DNA from: an uncultured Tenacibaculum sp.
GTDB lineage: Bacteria; Bacteroidota; Bacteroidia; Flavobacteriales; Flavobacteriaceae
Length of the DNA: 64,000 bases
Assembly (NCBI GenBank): GCA_947501615.1
Contig: CANMWK010000008.1
Location: 124,001 to 188,000, forward strand
Direction: 5' to 3'
Program-made: the position numbers and the translations under genes
Notes under the pieces: generated by a model
The model's input: the letters and a program-made list of their open reading frames with translations, nothing else
What the model was told of the DNA's origin: nothing
Database searches by the model: none
Shown here: positions 28,401 through 38,800 of the stretch, piece after piece
How the letters are laid out: every line of letters begins with the position of its first letter
Position numbering within the stretch: the first letter of the stretch is position 1

Positions 28401-29302
28401 CTACTTGGTCTGTAAAAAGAGTTACCATCAAATACTGTATTTTTTACGGAACTAAAGTATAAATTGTGATTAAAAATAGTAGCCTGACCTCCATTCTGAT
28501 CGTTATTACCTGCTAACGATTTTTGGTACCATCCGTTATGATCAAAAATATTTTCCTCTAAAGTTATATCATTCACCTGTTCTGTAAAAATTCCCGATGA
28601 ATGGCTATCAGCGGCATAACTATCAAAAAACAAATTTCTTCTTAATCTAATATTGGTGACTCCACCTAATTCTTTAGACGAAATATTACATCCTTCGGTA
28701 AAACGAAAAGCACAACCTTCTACCAGCACGTCATTTACAGTTCCTGCAGAAGCTGCGTATATAAAAAAACCAGGTATATTTCCTTTAAACGAAGTAAACT
28801 CAACATCGTTCGGATCACTTTTCTTTGCATAAAAATCAATTCCTATTACATAAAAGTGATTCAATTCACCTAAACTTCTAAACCCTATTTTTCCATCCAG
28901 TAAAATTAAAGGCAATTCTTTTGAAGTTCCGTACGTTGCATATACAAAAGGTGCAGTTGCTGACGCTCCACTTTTAGGTTCTAATGTTTCGGTAAAAGTA
29001 TCTCCTCTTTTTAAAAGAATCCATGCTGCCTCTCCGTCAGTAACATTGGTTAACGCTTCTTTTATTGTTTTAAACGCTTTTATTGATCCGCTAGGCAAAA
29101 AAGGATCAGCACCCACTACTCCATCTGTATGCGCATATACTTCGGCGGTATCATCGTCTCCTTCTTCGCTACTAACATATATAATTTTAGAAGCGTTCTC
29201 GGCATTTAATTTTGTCCAACCATTACTGTCTATTGTTTGTGAAAAAAGATGAAAGCTATTAATAAACAATATTAAATAGCTAATTTTTGATAAAAGTTTC
29301 AT
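25493..29302 (-). CDS. Secreted beta-helix / esterase fusion with Ig-like domains and T9SS tail
   Basis: 1269 residues: signal peptide (1-21); right-handed beta-helix region (about 30-540); two BIG2-type Ig domains (about 565-650 and 660-745, TWTSSDEAVATVD and TWTSSDESIATID); an alpha/beta-hydrolase esterase (about 755-1020) with oxyanion HGGSW, nucleophile GASAGSH near residue 856 and late His in VHGFADKSEW; a discoidin-like carbohydrate-binding domain (about 1045-1190); and a T9SS sorting tail. A lyase-like or glycosidase-like helix joined to an esterase suggests removal of acyl groups coupled to backbone cleavage. Substrate and helix activity are unknown. It is convergent with the regulator gene, 81 bp apart. 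Confidence 0.85.
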   Translation of the reverse strand: MKLLSKISYLILFINSFHLFSQTIDSNGWTKLNAENASKIIYVSSEEGDDDTAEVYAHTDGVVGADPFLPSGSIKAFKTIKEALTNVTDGEAAWILLKRGDTFTETLEPKSGASATAPFVYATYGTSKELPLILLDGKIGFRSLGELNHFYVIGIDFYAKKSDPNDVEFTSFKGNIPGFFIYAASAGTVNDVLVEGCAFRFTEGCNISSKELGGVTNIRLRRNLFFDSYAADSHSSGIFTEQVNDITLEENIFDHNGWYQKSLAGNNDQNGGQATIFNHNLYFSSVKNTVFDGNSFYRPSSIGAKFTANKGEGSSTDITITNNFYYDCEIGISLGGNVRTGAYRFKNLLVNYNVFNSLGESKQTNRTLGWAIEIDDWENGIFKDNFIVHQNVNEASHFGIGMYLRGENKDVQIENNILYNLKSTNYIYLDRSEFTNSILSNNIVHNTHDRSKHVFVNRTFATEDLVFSGNTYSGQGTNPSLYIQRDLQSVGNWKDKTSEEITNTTLPNYVDPDRSFERYITEVLGLDSLETFYKNLRKLNMHNWKNEYTAIEINRWIKEGFEINTGATVAVTSVTFNEDQENIAIEKNKELQLFPIIQPTNATNTNVTWTSSDEAVATVDATGKLTFLTTGNVTIKAITEDGGFEAESNITVLTEADNTVAVTGVFVAEEQKFLTIDQGSELLLLPPIIRPYNATNTNYTWTSSDESIATIDASGLVKALGVGEVILNATTEDGGFTATVKMIITPKINDATFQEFVYKQTDGKDVSLRVYYPESWTNADNRKAIVMFHGGSWVSGSYFQMFPWCNYLASQGMVAISVSYTYGSVESCVLDARSAMRWVRSNSDMLGINPNEISAAGASAGSHIAMSTFLSEGLDDTNDDLSVSPKPNAFFLIDPAIKIPTDDYNEIKADWGEEIAKLTDPITHKVYGADFPPVICFSGTNDGRVSEAHQMVQYLHYKGVPASLWLGSEQVHGFADKSEWFASIMNRIHDFFNDQGILPNAYPIEIKNPKLTFHDFAGDKEGLFSPASIVSFPTERDPSVAENLINDSGFSGGVITPGTAHDEDESNMWFTERGYTSGEIIFDLGEAKDIDQVHLWNWNSATQSVKTGLRDIEIYTATTDDIDDLTYATKIAIYPGGNFAQNFDVKKEGVRLVKFTILNPFNSAFQSMGLAEVKFSGAQSTLSVTEETVKESDVAILKYNIGNGRFAVNNTHLLKLHTVDVINLSGALIRTIKLEDGYGSIQGLSSGMYYLRFKNDTKEAIALEKYIKK

Positions 29303-29444
29303 TGGGATTATTATTAACTCTTAAATTATTATTTATCAGACCTTTAAATTAATAAAGTCTGATTATTTTAATTTTAAGTCTACAAGAATAAAACATTATT
29401 AAGTAATATACTACCCTGTTTTCAGGGTATTATTTTTTCACAAA

Positions 29445-29482
29445 AAAACACCTTTGTTTAACTAAATAAACAAAGGTGTTTT
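29445..29482 (-). terminator. Terminator of the peroxidase-related gene
   Basis: AACACCTTTGTTTA at 29447-29460 pairs with TAAACAAAGGTGTT at 29467-29480. Read on the minus strand, the hairpin is followed by a T-run, 31 bp after the stop of the 29513-30103 gene. A smaller hairpin (ACCCTG/CAGGGT, 29413-29428) with T-rich sequence after it on the plus strand lies just beyond. Confidence 0.75.
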
Positions 29483-29512
29483 AATCTTAAAAACTTAGTT
29501 GAAAATTATATT

Positions 29513-30103
29513 TTAAACATGTTTTCCTTTATTCCAACCGTGTTTTCCAAGATATTGCTCTCCACTCTCCACAGCTCCGTCTTCAATACTTGTTCCCATA
29601 GAATCATTCCATCTGTTTAAGTATCCGAATAAAGAAATCACGCCTAACATCTCTACGATTTCACCTTCATTCCAGTACTTGTAAAGTTCTGTTTTTATAG
29701 TTTCATCTACACTGTTAGGAATAATAGATGCTGCTAAAGAAAAATCTAATGCAGCTCTTTCAGCATCGCTAAAAGCTGGGTGTGTTTTATAGTCCCAAAT
29801 ATTATCTAATTTCTCTTGCTCTGCTCCATAACGTTCAGCAGCTCTAATAGCATGAGCTTGGCAATATCTACAACCAGTAGCATTACTACTTACCCAAGCA
29901 ATCATTCTTTTTAAAGCAGATGTTACACGGCCATGATTTGCCATTACAGCTTTATTTAAATTAATAAAAGCCTTTGAAATATCTGGTCTTCTTTGCATTG
30001 TAAGTACAGAGTTAGGACAAAATCCTAATGTTTCGTTATAAAAATCCGACAACCTTTTTGTTTCCTCATCATGATTAGGATCTAATGGCGTTACTAATGG
30101 CAT
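29513..30103 (-). CDS. AhpD-like peroxidase-related protein (carboxymuconolactone decarboxylase fold)
   Basis: 196 residues from the ATG at 30103 (MPLVTPLDPNHDEETKR). An upstream in-frame ATG would overlap the divergent OsmC gene and give an unlikely N-terminus. The CxxC site with following His, CRYCQAHAIRAAERYG, matches the AhpD-type redox motif, which donates electrons to peroxiredoxins or acts on peroxides. The C-terminal part carries ISLFGYLNRWNDSMG. Probably cytoplasmic. Divergent from an OsmC-type gene, which fits an oxidative-stress role. Confidence 0.88.
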   Translation of the reverse strand: MPLVTPLDPNHDEETKRLSDFYNETLGFCPNSVLTMQRRPDISKAFINLNKAVMANHGRVTSALKRMIAWVSSNATGCRYCQAHAIRAAERYGAEQEKLDNIWDYKTHPAFSDAERAALDFSLAASIIPNSVDETIKTELYKYWNEGEIVEMLGVISLFGYLNRWNDSMGTSIEDGAVESGEQYLGKHGWNKGKHV

Positions 30104-30122
30104 AATTTGTTTTTTATTTAAG

Positions 30123-30130
30123 TAATTTTG
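30123..30130 (+). promoter_or_regulatory. -7-like box for the osmC-recJ unit
   Basis: TAATTTTG matches the TAnnTTTG -7 consensus and is 32 bp before the OsmC start. No well-spaced -33 TTG was found. Confidence 0.35.
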
Positions 30131-30162
30131 TAATTTAATACAAGAAACGAAAAAAAAAGCAA

Positions 30163-30582
30163 ATGGCATCAAATATAGTAACCACAGAGTGGAAGAAAAG
30201 TTTATTATTTAAGAGTGATAATCCTAACGGAGCAACAATATTGATGGATACTTCTTTTGAAAATGGAGGTAATGAAGTTGGGGCTTCTCCTAAAGCATTA
30301 ATGTTATCTTCTTTAGCTGGGTGTTCTGGTTTAGATGTGGTTAAGATTGCTGAAAAAATGAGAGTTACTTTTGATGATTTAAAAATTGTAGTTGAAGCTT
30401 CTTTAACAGAAGAACATCCTCGTTTTTACGATAATGTACATGTTAAATATCTTTTTAAGGGTAACAATTTAGATCAAGATAAACTAACTAAAGTAGTGAA
30501 CTTATCTATTGAGAAATATTGTGGAGTTATGGAAATGTTTCGTCAGTTTGCAAAAGTGACTACAGCAATAGTTTTTCAATAA
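30163..30582 (+). CDS. OsmC family protein
   Basis: 139 residues, the usual size. The conserved core includes VGASPKALMLSSLAGCSGLDVV with the first redox Cys (parts: VGASPKALML, LAGCSGLDVV) and a second Cys in SIEKYCGVMEMF. Family members reduce organic peroxides through a Cys pair and work as homodimers in the cytoplasm. The divergent AhpD-like gene supports a peroxide-related role. recJ follows 18 bp downstream and is probably cotranscribed. Confidence 0.88.
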   Translation: MASNIVTTEWKKSLLFKSDNPNGATILMDTSFENGGNEVGASPKALMLSSLAGCSGLDVVKIAEKMRVTFDDLKIVVEASLTEEHPRFYDNVHVKYLFKGNNLDQDKLTKVVNLSIEKYCGVMEMFRQFAKVTTAIVFQ

Positions 30583-30600
30583 TTAACTCGATTTTCTTCA

Positions 30601-32286
30601 ATGAAATGGACTTTAAAGCCTAAACCAGATATCGCTGTAGTACATGCTTTAGCTAATGATTTAAATATTGATATCAAATTAGCTGAAATTTTAGTTCAAA
30701 GAGGAATCAAAACTTTTGATGAAGCAAAACACTTCTTTAGACCTTCTTTAGATGATCTTCACGATCCTTTTCTAATGCAAGATATGCAAGTAGCTGTTGC
30801 TCGAATAACTAAAGCCATAGAAAACGGTGAAAAGGTTTTAATTTATGGTGATTATGATGTAGATGGAACTACTTCTGTTTCATTGATGTACTCGTATTTA
30901 AAACATATTCATCCATATTTAGCAACGTATATCCCTGACAGATATAGTGAAGGTTATGGAATTTCATTTACAGGAATAGATTTTGCTCATGACAATGAGT
31001 TTACCTTAATAATAGCGCTTGATTGTGGAATTAAAGCTATTGAAAAAGTTGCGTATGCTACTGAAAAAGGAATTGACTTTATTATTTGTGACCATCATAA
31101 ACCTGGAGATCAAATACCTGACGCAGTTGCTGTATTAAATCCTAAACGGGTAGATTGCAATTATCCTTATAAAGAACTTTGTGGTTGTGGCGTTGGGTTT
31201 AAATTAATACAAGCTATTGCTCAGCAAAAAGGAGAAACTATAGACGATTTATTACCATATCTAGATTTGGTAGTTACTGCAATTGGAGCAGATATTGTTC
31301 CAATGACTGGCGAAAATAGAATTTTAGCCTATTACGGTTTAAAAGTTATAAATACATCTCCTAGAATTGGAATTCAGGCTTTAACTCAGTATGTAAACAA
31401 AAAAGAACTTTCTATAACCGATGTTGTTTTTATTATAGCACCCAGGATTAATGCCGCAGGAAGAATTAAACATGCTAGTTACGCTGTGGACTTATTGATT
31501 TCTGAAAACCTTGATTTAGCCAAAGATATTGCAAAGGAAATAGAAGAATTTAATGCACATAGAAAAGAACTAGATCAAGAAATTACACAGGAAGCATTAA
31601 TTCAGATTCAAAATAATAATGAAGCCGACACTTATACCACCACAGTTTATCATAAAGATTGGCACAAAGGCGTTATCGGAATTGTTGCTTCTCGACTTAC
31701 AGAAACCTATTACCGACCTACGGTAGTTTTTACCAAAAGCGGTGAGTTTTTAACAGCCTCTGCACGATCTGTTAAAGGCTTTGATGTTTATAATGCCTTG
31801 GATGCTTGTTCTGAATTTATTGAACAGTTTGGCGGACATAAATATGCAGCTGGTTTATCTATAAAACCTGAAAACTACGAGAACTTTAAATTAAAGTTTG
31901 AAGAAACCGTTAAGAATACCATTGAAAAAGAGTTATTAGAACCTGAAATTGAAATTGACGCCGAATTACACCTCAGTACTATTTCTCCAAAATTCTATAG
32001 AATTATTAATCAAATGGCTCCTTTCGGGCCTTTAAATAAAAGACCTATTTTTCAATCCAGTTCTGTTAGAGATAATGGCTACGGAAAACAAGTTGGTCAA
32101 GATAAAACGCATCTAAAGCTTACTGTTTTTCAAGGAAATCCTAAAAATTGTATCGGTGCTATTGGTTTTAGTCTTGGAAATAAAATAGCACATGTTCAGC
32201 AAGAATTTGATATTGTGTATCAACTTGATGAAAATACTTGGAATGGCAACACCTCAATTCAACTACATTTAAAAGATTTAAAATAG
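30601..32286 (+). CDS. recJ: Single-stranded-DNA exonuclease RecJ
   Basis: 561 residues, normal length. It degrades ssDNA 5' to 3' in recombination and mismatch repair. The DHH phosphoesterase motifs are present: YGDYDVDGTTS (motif I), DCGIK, and ICDHHKPGD with the signature DHH, followed by GCGVGFKL. The DHHA1 nucleic-acid part has PRINAAGRIKHAS and GGHKYAAGLSI. It is cytoplasmic. It lies directly after the osmC-type gene. Confidence 0.96.
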   Translation: MKWTLKPKPDIAVVHALANDLNIDIKLAEILVQRGIKTFDEAKHFFRPSLDDLHDPFLMQDMQVAVARITKAIENGEKVLIYGDYDVDGTTSVSLMYSYLKHIHPYLATYIPDRYSEGYGISFTGIDFAHDNEFTLIIALDCGIKAIEKVAYATEKGIDFIICDHHKPGDQIPDAVAVLNPKRVDCNYPYKELCGCGVGFKLIQAIAQQKGETIDDLLPYLDLVVTAIGADIVPMTGENRILAYYGLKVINTSPRIGIQALTQYVNKKELSITDVVFIIAPRINAAGRIKHASYAVDLLISENLDLAKDIAKEIEEFNAHRKELDQEITQEALIQIQNNNEADTYTTTVYHKDWHKGVIGIVASRLTETYYRPTVVFTKSGEFLTASARSVKGFDVYNALDACSEFIEQFGGHKYAAGLSIKPENYENFKLKFEETVKNTIEKELLEPEIEIDAELHLSTISPKFYRIINQMAPFGPLNKRPIFQSSSVRDNGYGKQVGQDKTHLKLTVFQGNPKNCIGAIGFSLGNKIAHVQQEFDIVYQLDENTWNGNTSIQLHLKDLK

Positions 32287-32312
32287 CTTATTTAGATTAA
32301 ATAAAAATAAAT

Positions 32313-32320
32313 TATATTTG
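32313..32320 (+). promoter_or_regulatory. -7-like box of the small Cys protein gene
   Basis: TATATTTG matches the TAnnTTTG consensus and ends 18 bases before the ATG at 32339. It overlaps an in-frame TTG at 32318, which argues that translation starts at the ATG. Confidence 0.45.
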
Positions 32321-32338
32321 TTTCATAAAACAACAACT

Positions 32339-32683
32339 ATGGAGCAAGTAAAAACGATTTACACAAATGATATTGGGATATCTTTTCAATGGGTTAATTC
32401 AAAATCAGAACTAACTCAGATAGTTTTTAGAGATGTAGGATTTCATTTAACCTTACCTGAAATTGAAACTTTTTTAGATTTTACCATAGATACAAAAATG
32501 CAAAATAGATGTAGCAATTGTAAAATGGGGGATACTTGTAGATCTCTTTTGTTAAGGACTCCTTCCAATAGAGTTAGTTTAGCTGTTTCTATGGTTGATT
32601 TAGGTCAAATCGAAGATTTATTAAAAGGAACTCTTTTCCAATTAAAATTTAATGACTACATCGAAGAGATTTGTAGAAATTAA
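32339..32683 (+). CDS. Small conserved-looking protein with a Cys cluster
   Basis: 114 residues from MEQVKTIYTNDIGISFQW. The only standout is RCSNCKMGDTCRS, three Cys in CxxC-x4-C spacing, which could bind a metal. The rest looks like a compact mixed alpha/beta domain with no signal peptide. I do not recognise a family. It follows recJ by 52 bp but has its own -7-like box. Confidence 0.7.
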   Translation: MEQVKTIYTNDIGISFQWVNSKSELTQIVFRDVGFHLTLPEIETFLDFTIDTKMQNRCSNCKMGDTCRSLLLRTPSNRVSLAVSMVDLGQIEDLLKGTLFQLKFNDYIEEICRN

Positions 32684-32685
32684 AA

Positions 32686-32810
32686 AAGGTTTAAAAAGAT
32701 GACACTATCAAACTGAACTTTAAGTTTCGAATGAAGCTTTACTACTTTTTAAACCTTAGTTTAATAATGTTTTAAATTTGCATCGGGGAATAGAAATTTT
32801 CCCCCGATGC
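32686..32810. terminator. Convergent intergenic hairpins
   Basis: Two stem-loops lie between the small Cys protein gene and the giant nuclease gene, which converge here. AAGGTTTAAAAAG (32686-32698) pairs perfectly with CTTTTTAAACCTT (32745-32757). GCATCGGGG (32780-32788) pairs with CCCCGATGC (32802-32810). The second lies just after the nuclease stop. T-runs are weak, so termination is inferred from position. Confidence 0.5.
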
Positions 32811-32823
32811 GATTAAAATACTA

Positions 32824-35800
32824 TTACTTTTTAATAAGAACCTTTACTTTTTGTCGCTTACCATTTACAAATACTTTTACGTAATAAGCACCTCGTCTAA
32901 GCCCTCTTAAGTTATATCTTAATTTATTTACACCTTTAGAAATATTTCTTTGTGTTGTAAATAATTTTCTACCATAAAAATTAAATAAAGATATTTCTGC
33001 TTTTCCTGTTCCACTAGACTCAATTTCCATAGTAACATTTCTATAAGCCGGATTAGGATATATTCTCATTCTTGTAATTTCGAAAGCATCTGTATCATCA
33101 CTTCCATCACAAGAACCTAAAACAGCTCCTTTTCTTAAGAAATGTTTTACTAAAAATTCAGGAATACATCTTTGTCTACCTCTAAAGCATATTTGAACTT
33201 TATTAAATCCTCGATAACTGTTACAAGAAACATCTATTGCTGTTACACTTATTTCTTTTGAAACACTACAACCATTAACATCTGTAATTACAACAGTATA
33301 CGTTGTATCTACTTCTGGACATACATTAATTATATTTGTAGCTTCTCCAGTACTCCATTCGTAGGTATACGGAGCTTCACCTCCAGATATTGAAAGCACT
33401 TCTAAATTAGTACAAGATTGATTACTATATCCTTTATATACTGTAACATCTTCAGAAACTGTAACTTCTAATGGTGTTGGTTCTGAAATTTCAAACGCTT
33501 GAGTAACAGAAGCTCCTAAAGCATCAGTAACTGTTACTGTATAGTCTCCTGAAGATAATTCTGTTACCGTTTCTGTATCTGCTCCATTACTCCATACATA
33601 AGTATAAGGTGCTACACCGTTAAACGCTAATACTGAAGCAACTCCATCATTATTCCCATTACATGTAACATTAGTTAGTACTACTTCATCAATTTCTAAA
33701 GCTTTTAATTGTAAACGTACTGAAACTGGGAAGTGATCTGATATTGTTCGAGAATAAACATTCGTATAGAATTCATAATGTACTTGTTCTGAATCTGCTA
33801 AATAATTATCGTCTAATTCATTAGAAACAGTAATATGATCTATCATATTCTCTGTAAACACAAACGATCTAAATCCATTAGTTGTTAATGACTCAGTAAC
33901 AATACTATAATTAGTAGTATCTTTAACATAAGCATCATATGTAGAAGTATTATCTGTTACAGAACCAGCAACTACGGTTTCATCTACATCATCATTATAA
34001 TCACCAAGTAATACTAAATTACTACTAGCGAATCTAGTGTCTAATGAATCTTTTAAAATCTCTACATCAAACTTACGCATGTCATATCTACTTTGTGCAT
34101 CACTATTATTATTAGCTCTTGCATGTAAAGCAACGAAATTATATTCTTCAGTTTCATCATTAATAGTAACATCAGCAGTAATTAAAAATGGTAATCTACC
34201 ACTTGCATAAAATCTAGTTTTATCAGCATTCGGATAATCTGTTAATGCACTAGCATCTCCTCCATTGTATAATGGGTGAATAGATCTTAATAAGGCTTCA
34301 GAACTCTTAATATTTACTGTAGCTTTTCTATATATAAATCCTACTTTTTGACTTACTCCGTCTGTTGCATTTGGACGAGATACCGCATCAGAAAGTATGT
34401 AATCGTACTCTGGTAATTCATTGATTAATTCTTCAAACAAAGCAACATCAACAATTTCTTGTACCGCAATAATATCAGCATTTAATCTTTGTATTATCGA
34501 CTTTACACTTTCTTTTTGAATTTGATCTGAATTAGGATTCCCCGCTGCTGGTGAATTTTCTTCATCTCCAAACCACTCAATGTTCCATGTAACAATATCT
34601 AATGTATTTTCTTTAGCAATATCACTAACTGGCGAAACTGGTGGTGTATAAGCTGTAGCACAAGGAATATCGCTCCCCTGTCTTGGTAATAATTGATAAG
34701 TACTTAAAAATCTTCCTACAACACCAACAACCTCATTACAAGTTTCTGGCTGACCTAAACCTACAATTTCAGCAACATCTATATCAATACGTAATTGTCC
34801 ATTTCCACTACCATCTGTTAATTCGTAATTTGAATTACCAAATAAAATATCATTTGGTGTTGGGAAACTCGGGTTTAAAACTTTTACTAACTCACCTGGA
34901 TGATTTGTTAATTCACTTAATGTAATAACTTTTGGTTCTATTGGGTTATTAGCTACACCGTTATTAACAACTTCAGTTATTTGGCTTAATTGAACTTGAT
35001 CTCTAAAAGAACTTCTTGTTCCTTTTACTGTGATTGAATCTCCAATTTGGAAGATATTTTCTCCATAAATTTGCTCATCAAAAATAGCTATTGCACCAGT
35101 ACTATCTTGAATATAAGCCGATCCTCTAAACGCATCTGTAACAGTTAATACTCCAGTAATAAATACTTGTTCTCCATCTGATTTACTTCTTGCTTCAGCA
35201 ATTGTAATTGGCTCGGTAGGAACAGTAACTACATCTACATTTTCAGCACCAGGTGTAGGTACCAATCTAACAAATGCACTTGTATTTCTTGCTCCACCCA
35301 TTCCGTTTGGTGAACGTTGTAATGAATGAATATCTTTATTTCCTTCTTCATCTTCATTTAACTGAGGTTCACCTGCATTTAACAACACTAATAATTCAAC
35401 ATCATCACTATCATTGGTATCATAAACAACAGCATCAATCAAATTATCTGTAGTTACTGCTGTTCCATTAGTATAATCAGCTACATTACCAGCATATAAT
35501 GCCACAGCATCTGCTCCGTTTTGTAATCCGTTACTTGGTATCACAATATTTACATTTGGTACATCTTGATTTCCTACTACAAAATATCCTGTTGCACTAG
35601 TTGTTTGACCCGATAAATCAATTGCATTATAGCTTGTATTATTAGATCCATTAAATAAAACTAATACCAAACCATCTAATGAAGTATTTCCTACTCCACC
35701 ATCATATAATTCAACAAACTCTTGTGTATCTGTTCCAGCAGTATCAGCATCAACTTCATTAATCACTATATTTGAAGGTATAACAACTGTTACTCCGTTT

Positions 35801-38800
35801 GCTGCTCCTGGTGTTGGTAATAACTGAGTGAATGTACTCGTATTCCTAGCTCCACCTGATCCATTTGCTATACGTTGTAACGAATGGTTATTTTTATCTC
35901 CTAATTCGTCTTCATTTAATTGAGGTTCACCTGCATTTAACAACACTAGTAATTCAGCATCATCACTATCATTGGTATCATAAACAACAGCATCTATTAA
36001 ATTATCGGTAGATATAGCTGTTCCATTAGCATAATCAGCTACATTTCCAGAATATAAAGCTACAGCATCTGCTCCATTTTGTAATCCATTACTTGGTATC
36101 ACAATATTTACATTAGGCACATCTTGATTTCCTACTACAAAATATCCTGTTGCACTAGTTGTTTGACCCGATAAATCAATTGCATTATAACTTTGGTTGT
36201 TCGATCCATTATAAAAAACCAATACTAGACCATCTAATGAAGTATTTCCTACTCCACCATCATATAATTCAACAAACTCTTGCGTATCTGTCCCTGGTGT
36301 ATCAGCATCTAACTCATTAATAATAATCTCCGCTGAAGGTACAACTGTTACCCCATTTGCTGAACCAGGCGTAGGCGCCATTTGCGTAAATGAACTTGTG
36401 TTTCTTGCACCACCTTGACCGTTTGGTACACGTTGTAATGAATGACCATCTTTATCTCCTAATTCACCTTCATTTAATTGAGGCTCGCCAGCATTTAATA
36501 ATACTAATAATTCAGCATCATCACTATCATTGGTATCATATACAACTGCATCTACTATATTATCTGTTGAAATGCTTGTTCCGTTAGGGAAATCTGATGC
36601 ATTACCTGAATATAAAGCTACAGCATCTGCTCCGTTCTGTAATCCGTTACTAGGTATTACAATATTTACATTAGGTACATCTTGATTCCCTACTACAAAG
36701 TATCCTTCTGCATTTGTCGTTTGCCCTGATAAATCGATTGTTCTATAACTTTGATTGTTAGATCCGTTATAAAAAACTAAAACTAAACCATCTAATGAAG
36801 TATTACCTGTTCCTCCATCGTATAACTCAACAAACTCTTGTGTATCTGTTCCTGCTGTGTCTGCATCTAATTCGTTAATTAAAATACTACCTGTAGTTGC
36901 AACAGCTGTTCCAGTTAAACGTACATCATCAAAACCTGCATAATCACTTCCACCGTTTTGTTTTACATTAATTACTAAAGCTACTGAATTTACTGTATTT
37001 GGTACATTTACTGATATATCTTCCCATCCATTTGTTGAATATGGACTACCTACAGTAATGGTTTCTTCTGTTTGTGCTTGACCATCAAAAACAGTCTGAT
37101 ATGAAATTGTATCACCATTAGCAACATCATATCCTACTACGTTTACTGAAAAAGATACTTGTACATTTTCAAAACCTGAAACGTCTACTGCATCAAAAGT
37201 AATAACACCTCCTGCAGACGTTCCACAATTACCATCTAAATCTCTAACTCCAAAAAAGTTAGCATCTGTTTTTGGTGTATTTATTGATCCTACGCTAGAA
37301 ACCACATCCCAAACATCTCTTCCACCGTCATTACAGGCTACTGGTGATACTATATAATTCCAAGAATCTGTTCCTTCAAAACCTTGAAAAACGATAGCAT
37401 TACCACCTGTTGGAGGTGTAACAATAGCTGTTCCTGTTAAACGTACATCATCAAAACCAGCATAATCACTTCCTCCGTTTTGCTTTACATTAACAACAAA
37501 ACCAACATTGCTTACAGTATTAGGTACACTTACAGATATGTCTTCCCATCCGTTTGTTGAATATGGACTCCCTACTGTAATTGTTTCTTCCGTTTGTGCT
37601 TGACCATCAAAAATCGCTTGATATGAAATTGTATCTCCATTAGCAACATCGTATCCTACAACGTTTACTGAAAACGATACTTGTACGTTTTCAAAACCTG
37701 AAACGTCTACTGCATCAAAAGTAATAGTACCTCCTGCAGATGTCCCACAATTACCATCTAAATCTCTAACTCCAAAAAAGTTAGCATCTGTTTTTGGTGC
37801 GTTTATTGGTCCTACGCTAGAAACCACATCCCAAACATCATTTCCACCATCATTACAGGCTACTGGTGACACTGTGTAATTCCATGAATCACTTCCTTCA
37901 AAACCTTGAAAAGCAATAAAATCACCACCCACTGGAGGAGTAACAATAGTACCTTCTAAGGTAGTTGCATTTACAATATTACTATCTGCTGATGCATTAC
38001 TTGCTGCATCAATGGCTTTTACTTTAAATTCGTACGTAGTATTTTCAGTTAACCCAGTAACTACATAACTTGTACCTGATACTGACGTTATTTGATTCCC
38101 ATCTTGAAAGATTTGATATGCAATTACCCCTACATTATCGGTTGCTGAATTCCAAGTCAATGTAATTTCAGAAGTTTTAATATCTGATGCCAATAAATTT
38201 GTTGGCACTGTAGGTGCTTCATTATCTGGTGTAGTCATAGTATTAAATCGATCTTCCGCTTGCGGACCTCCCCAAATAGATGTAGCAAAAGCAGGGTTAT
38301 CTATAAAAGGATTTCTATTTCCTTGAATACCTTCTACAATTACATTTCTATTAATTTCATACTGAGATACTGGATCTTCTGCATTCCATTGTAAGAAGAT
38401 ATCTGGAATTTCAGCATTAAAAGTAGTTGCCCCAACTCCTACTCTAGTTAATTCACATCGATCTCCATAACGTAAATACATGTACATCATCATACGAGCA
38501 ACATCTCCTTTCCATTCATCTCCAGGATACCAACCATTATTAAATGCTCTAGCATTACCCCCGCCAGCTATATTAATGTAAGGTTTATTTCCTCTATTTG
38601 AGTTCATAGTAACATCAGAAGACCTCAAATGATGGATATCAGATCCTGGACCTTCAGATCCTAAATTTGGCTGCCCTAAAGATCGTGGATAAGTATGTTC
38701 TCTGTTCCAATCTGAACCTGCGTTTCCGCCATTATCGTTCCTTCCTCTTGTTCTATCAGTTACAGGATTCCCATCGGTATCATTGTATCCGTAAATTAGT

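Noticed and set aside
29335..29363. Inverted repeat ATCAGAC/GTCTGAT upstream of the beta-helix/esterase gene
   Set aside because: Only 7-bp arms with an AT spacer and no matching site elsewhere in the cluster that I could see.
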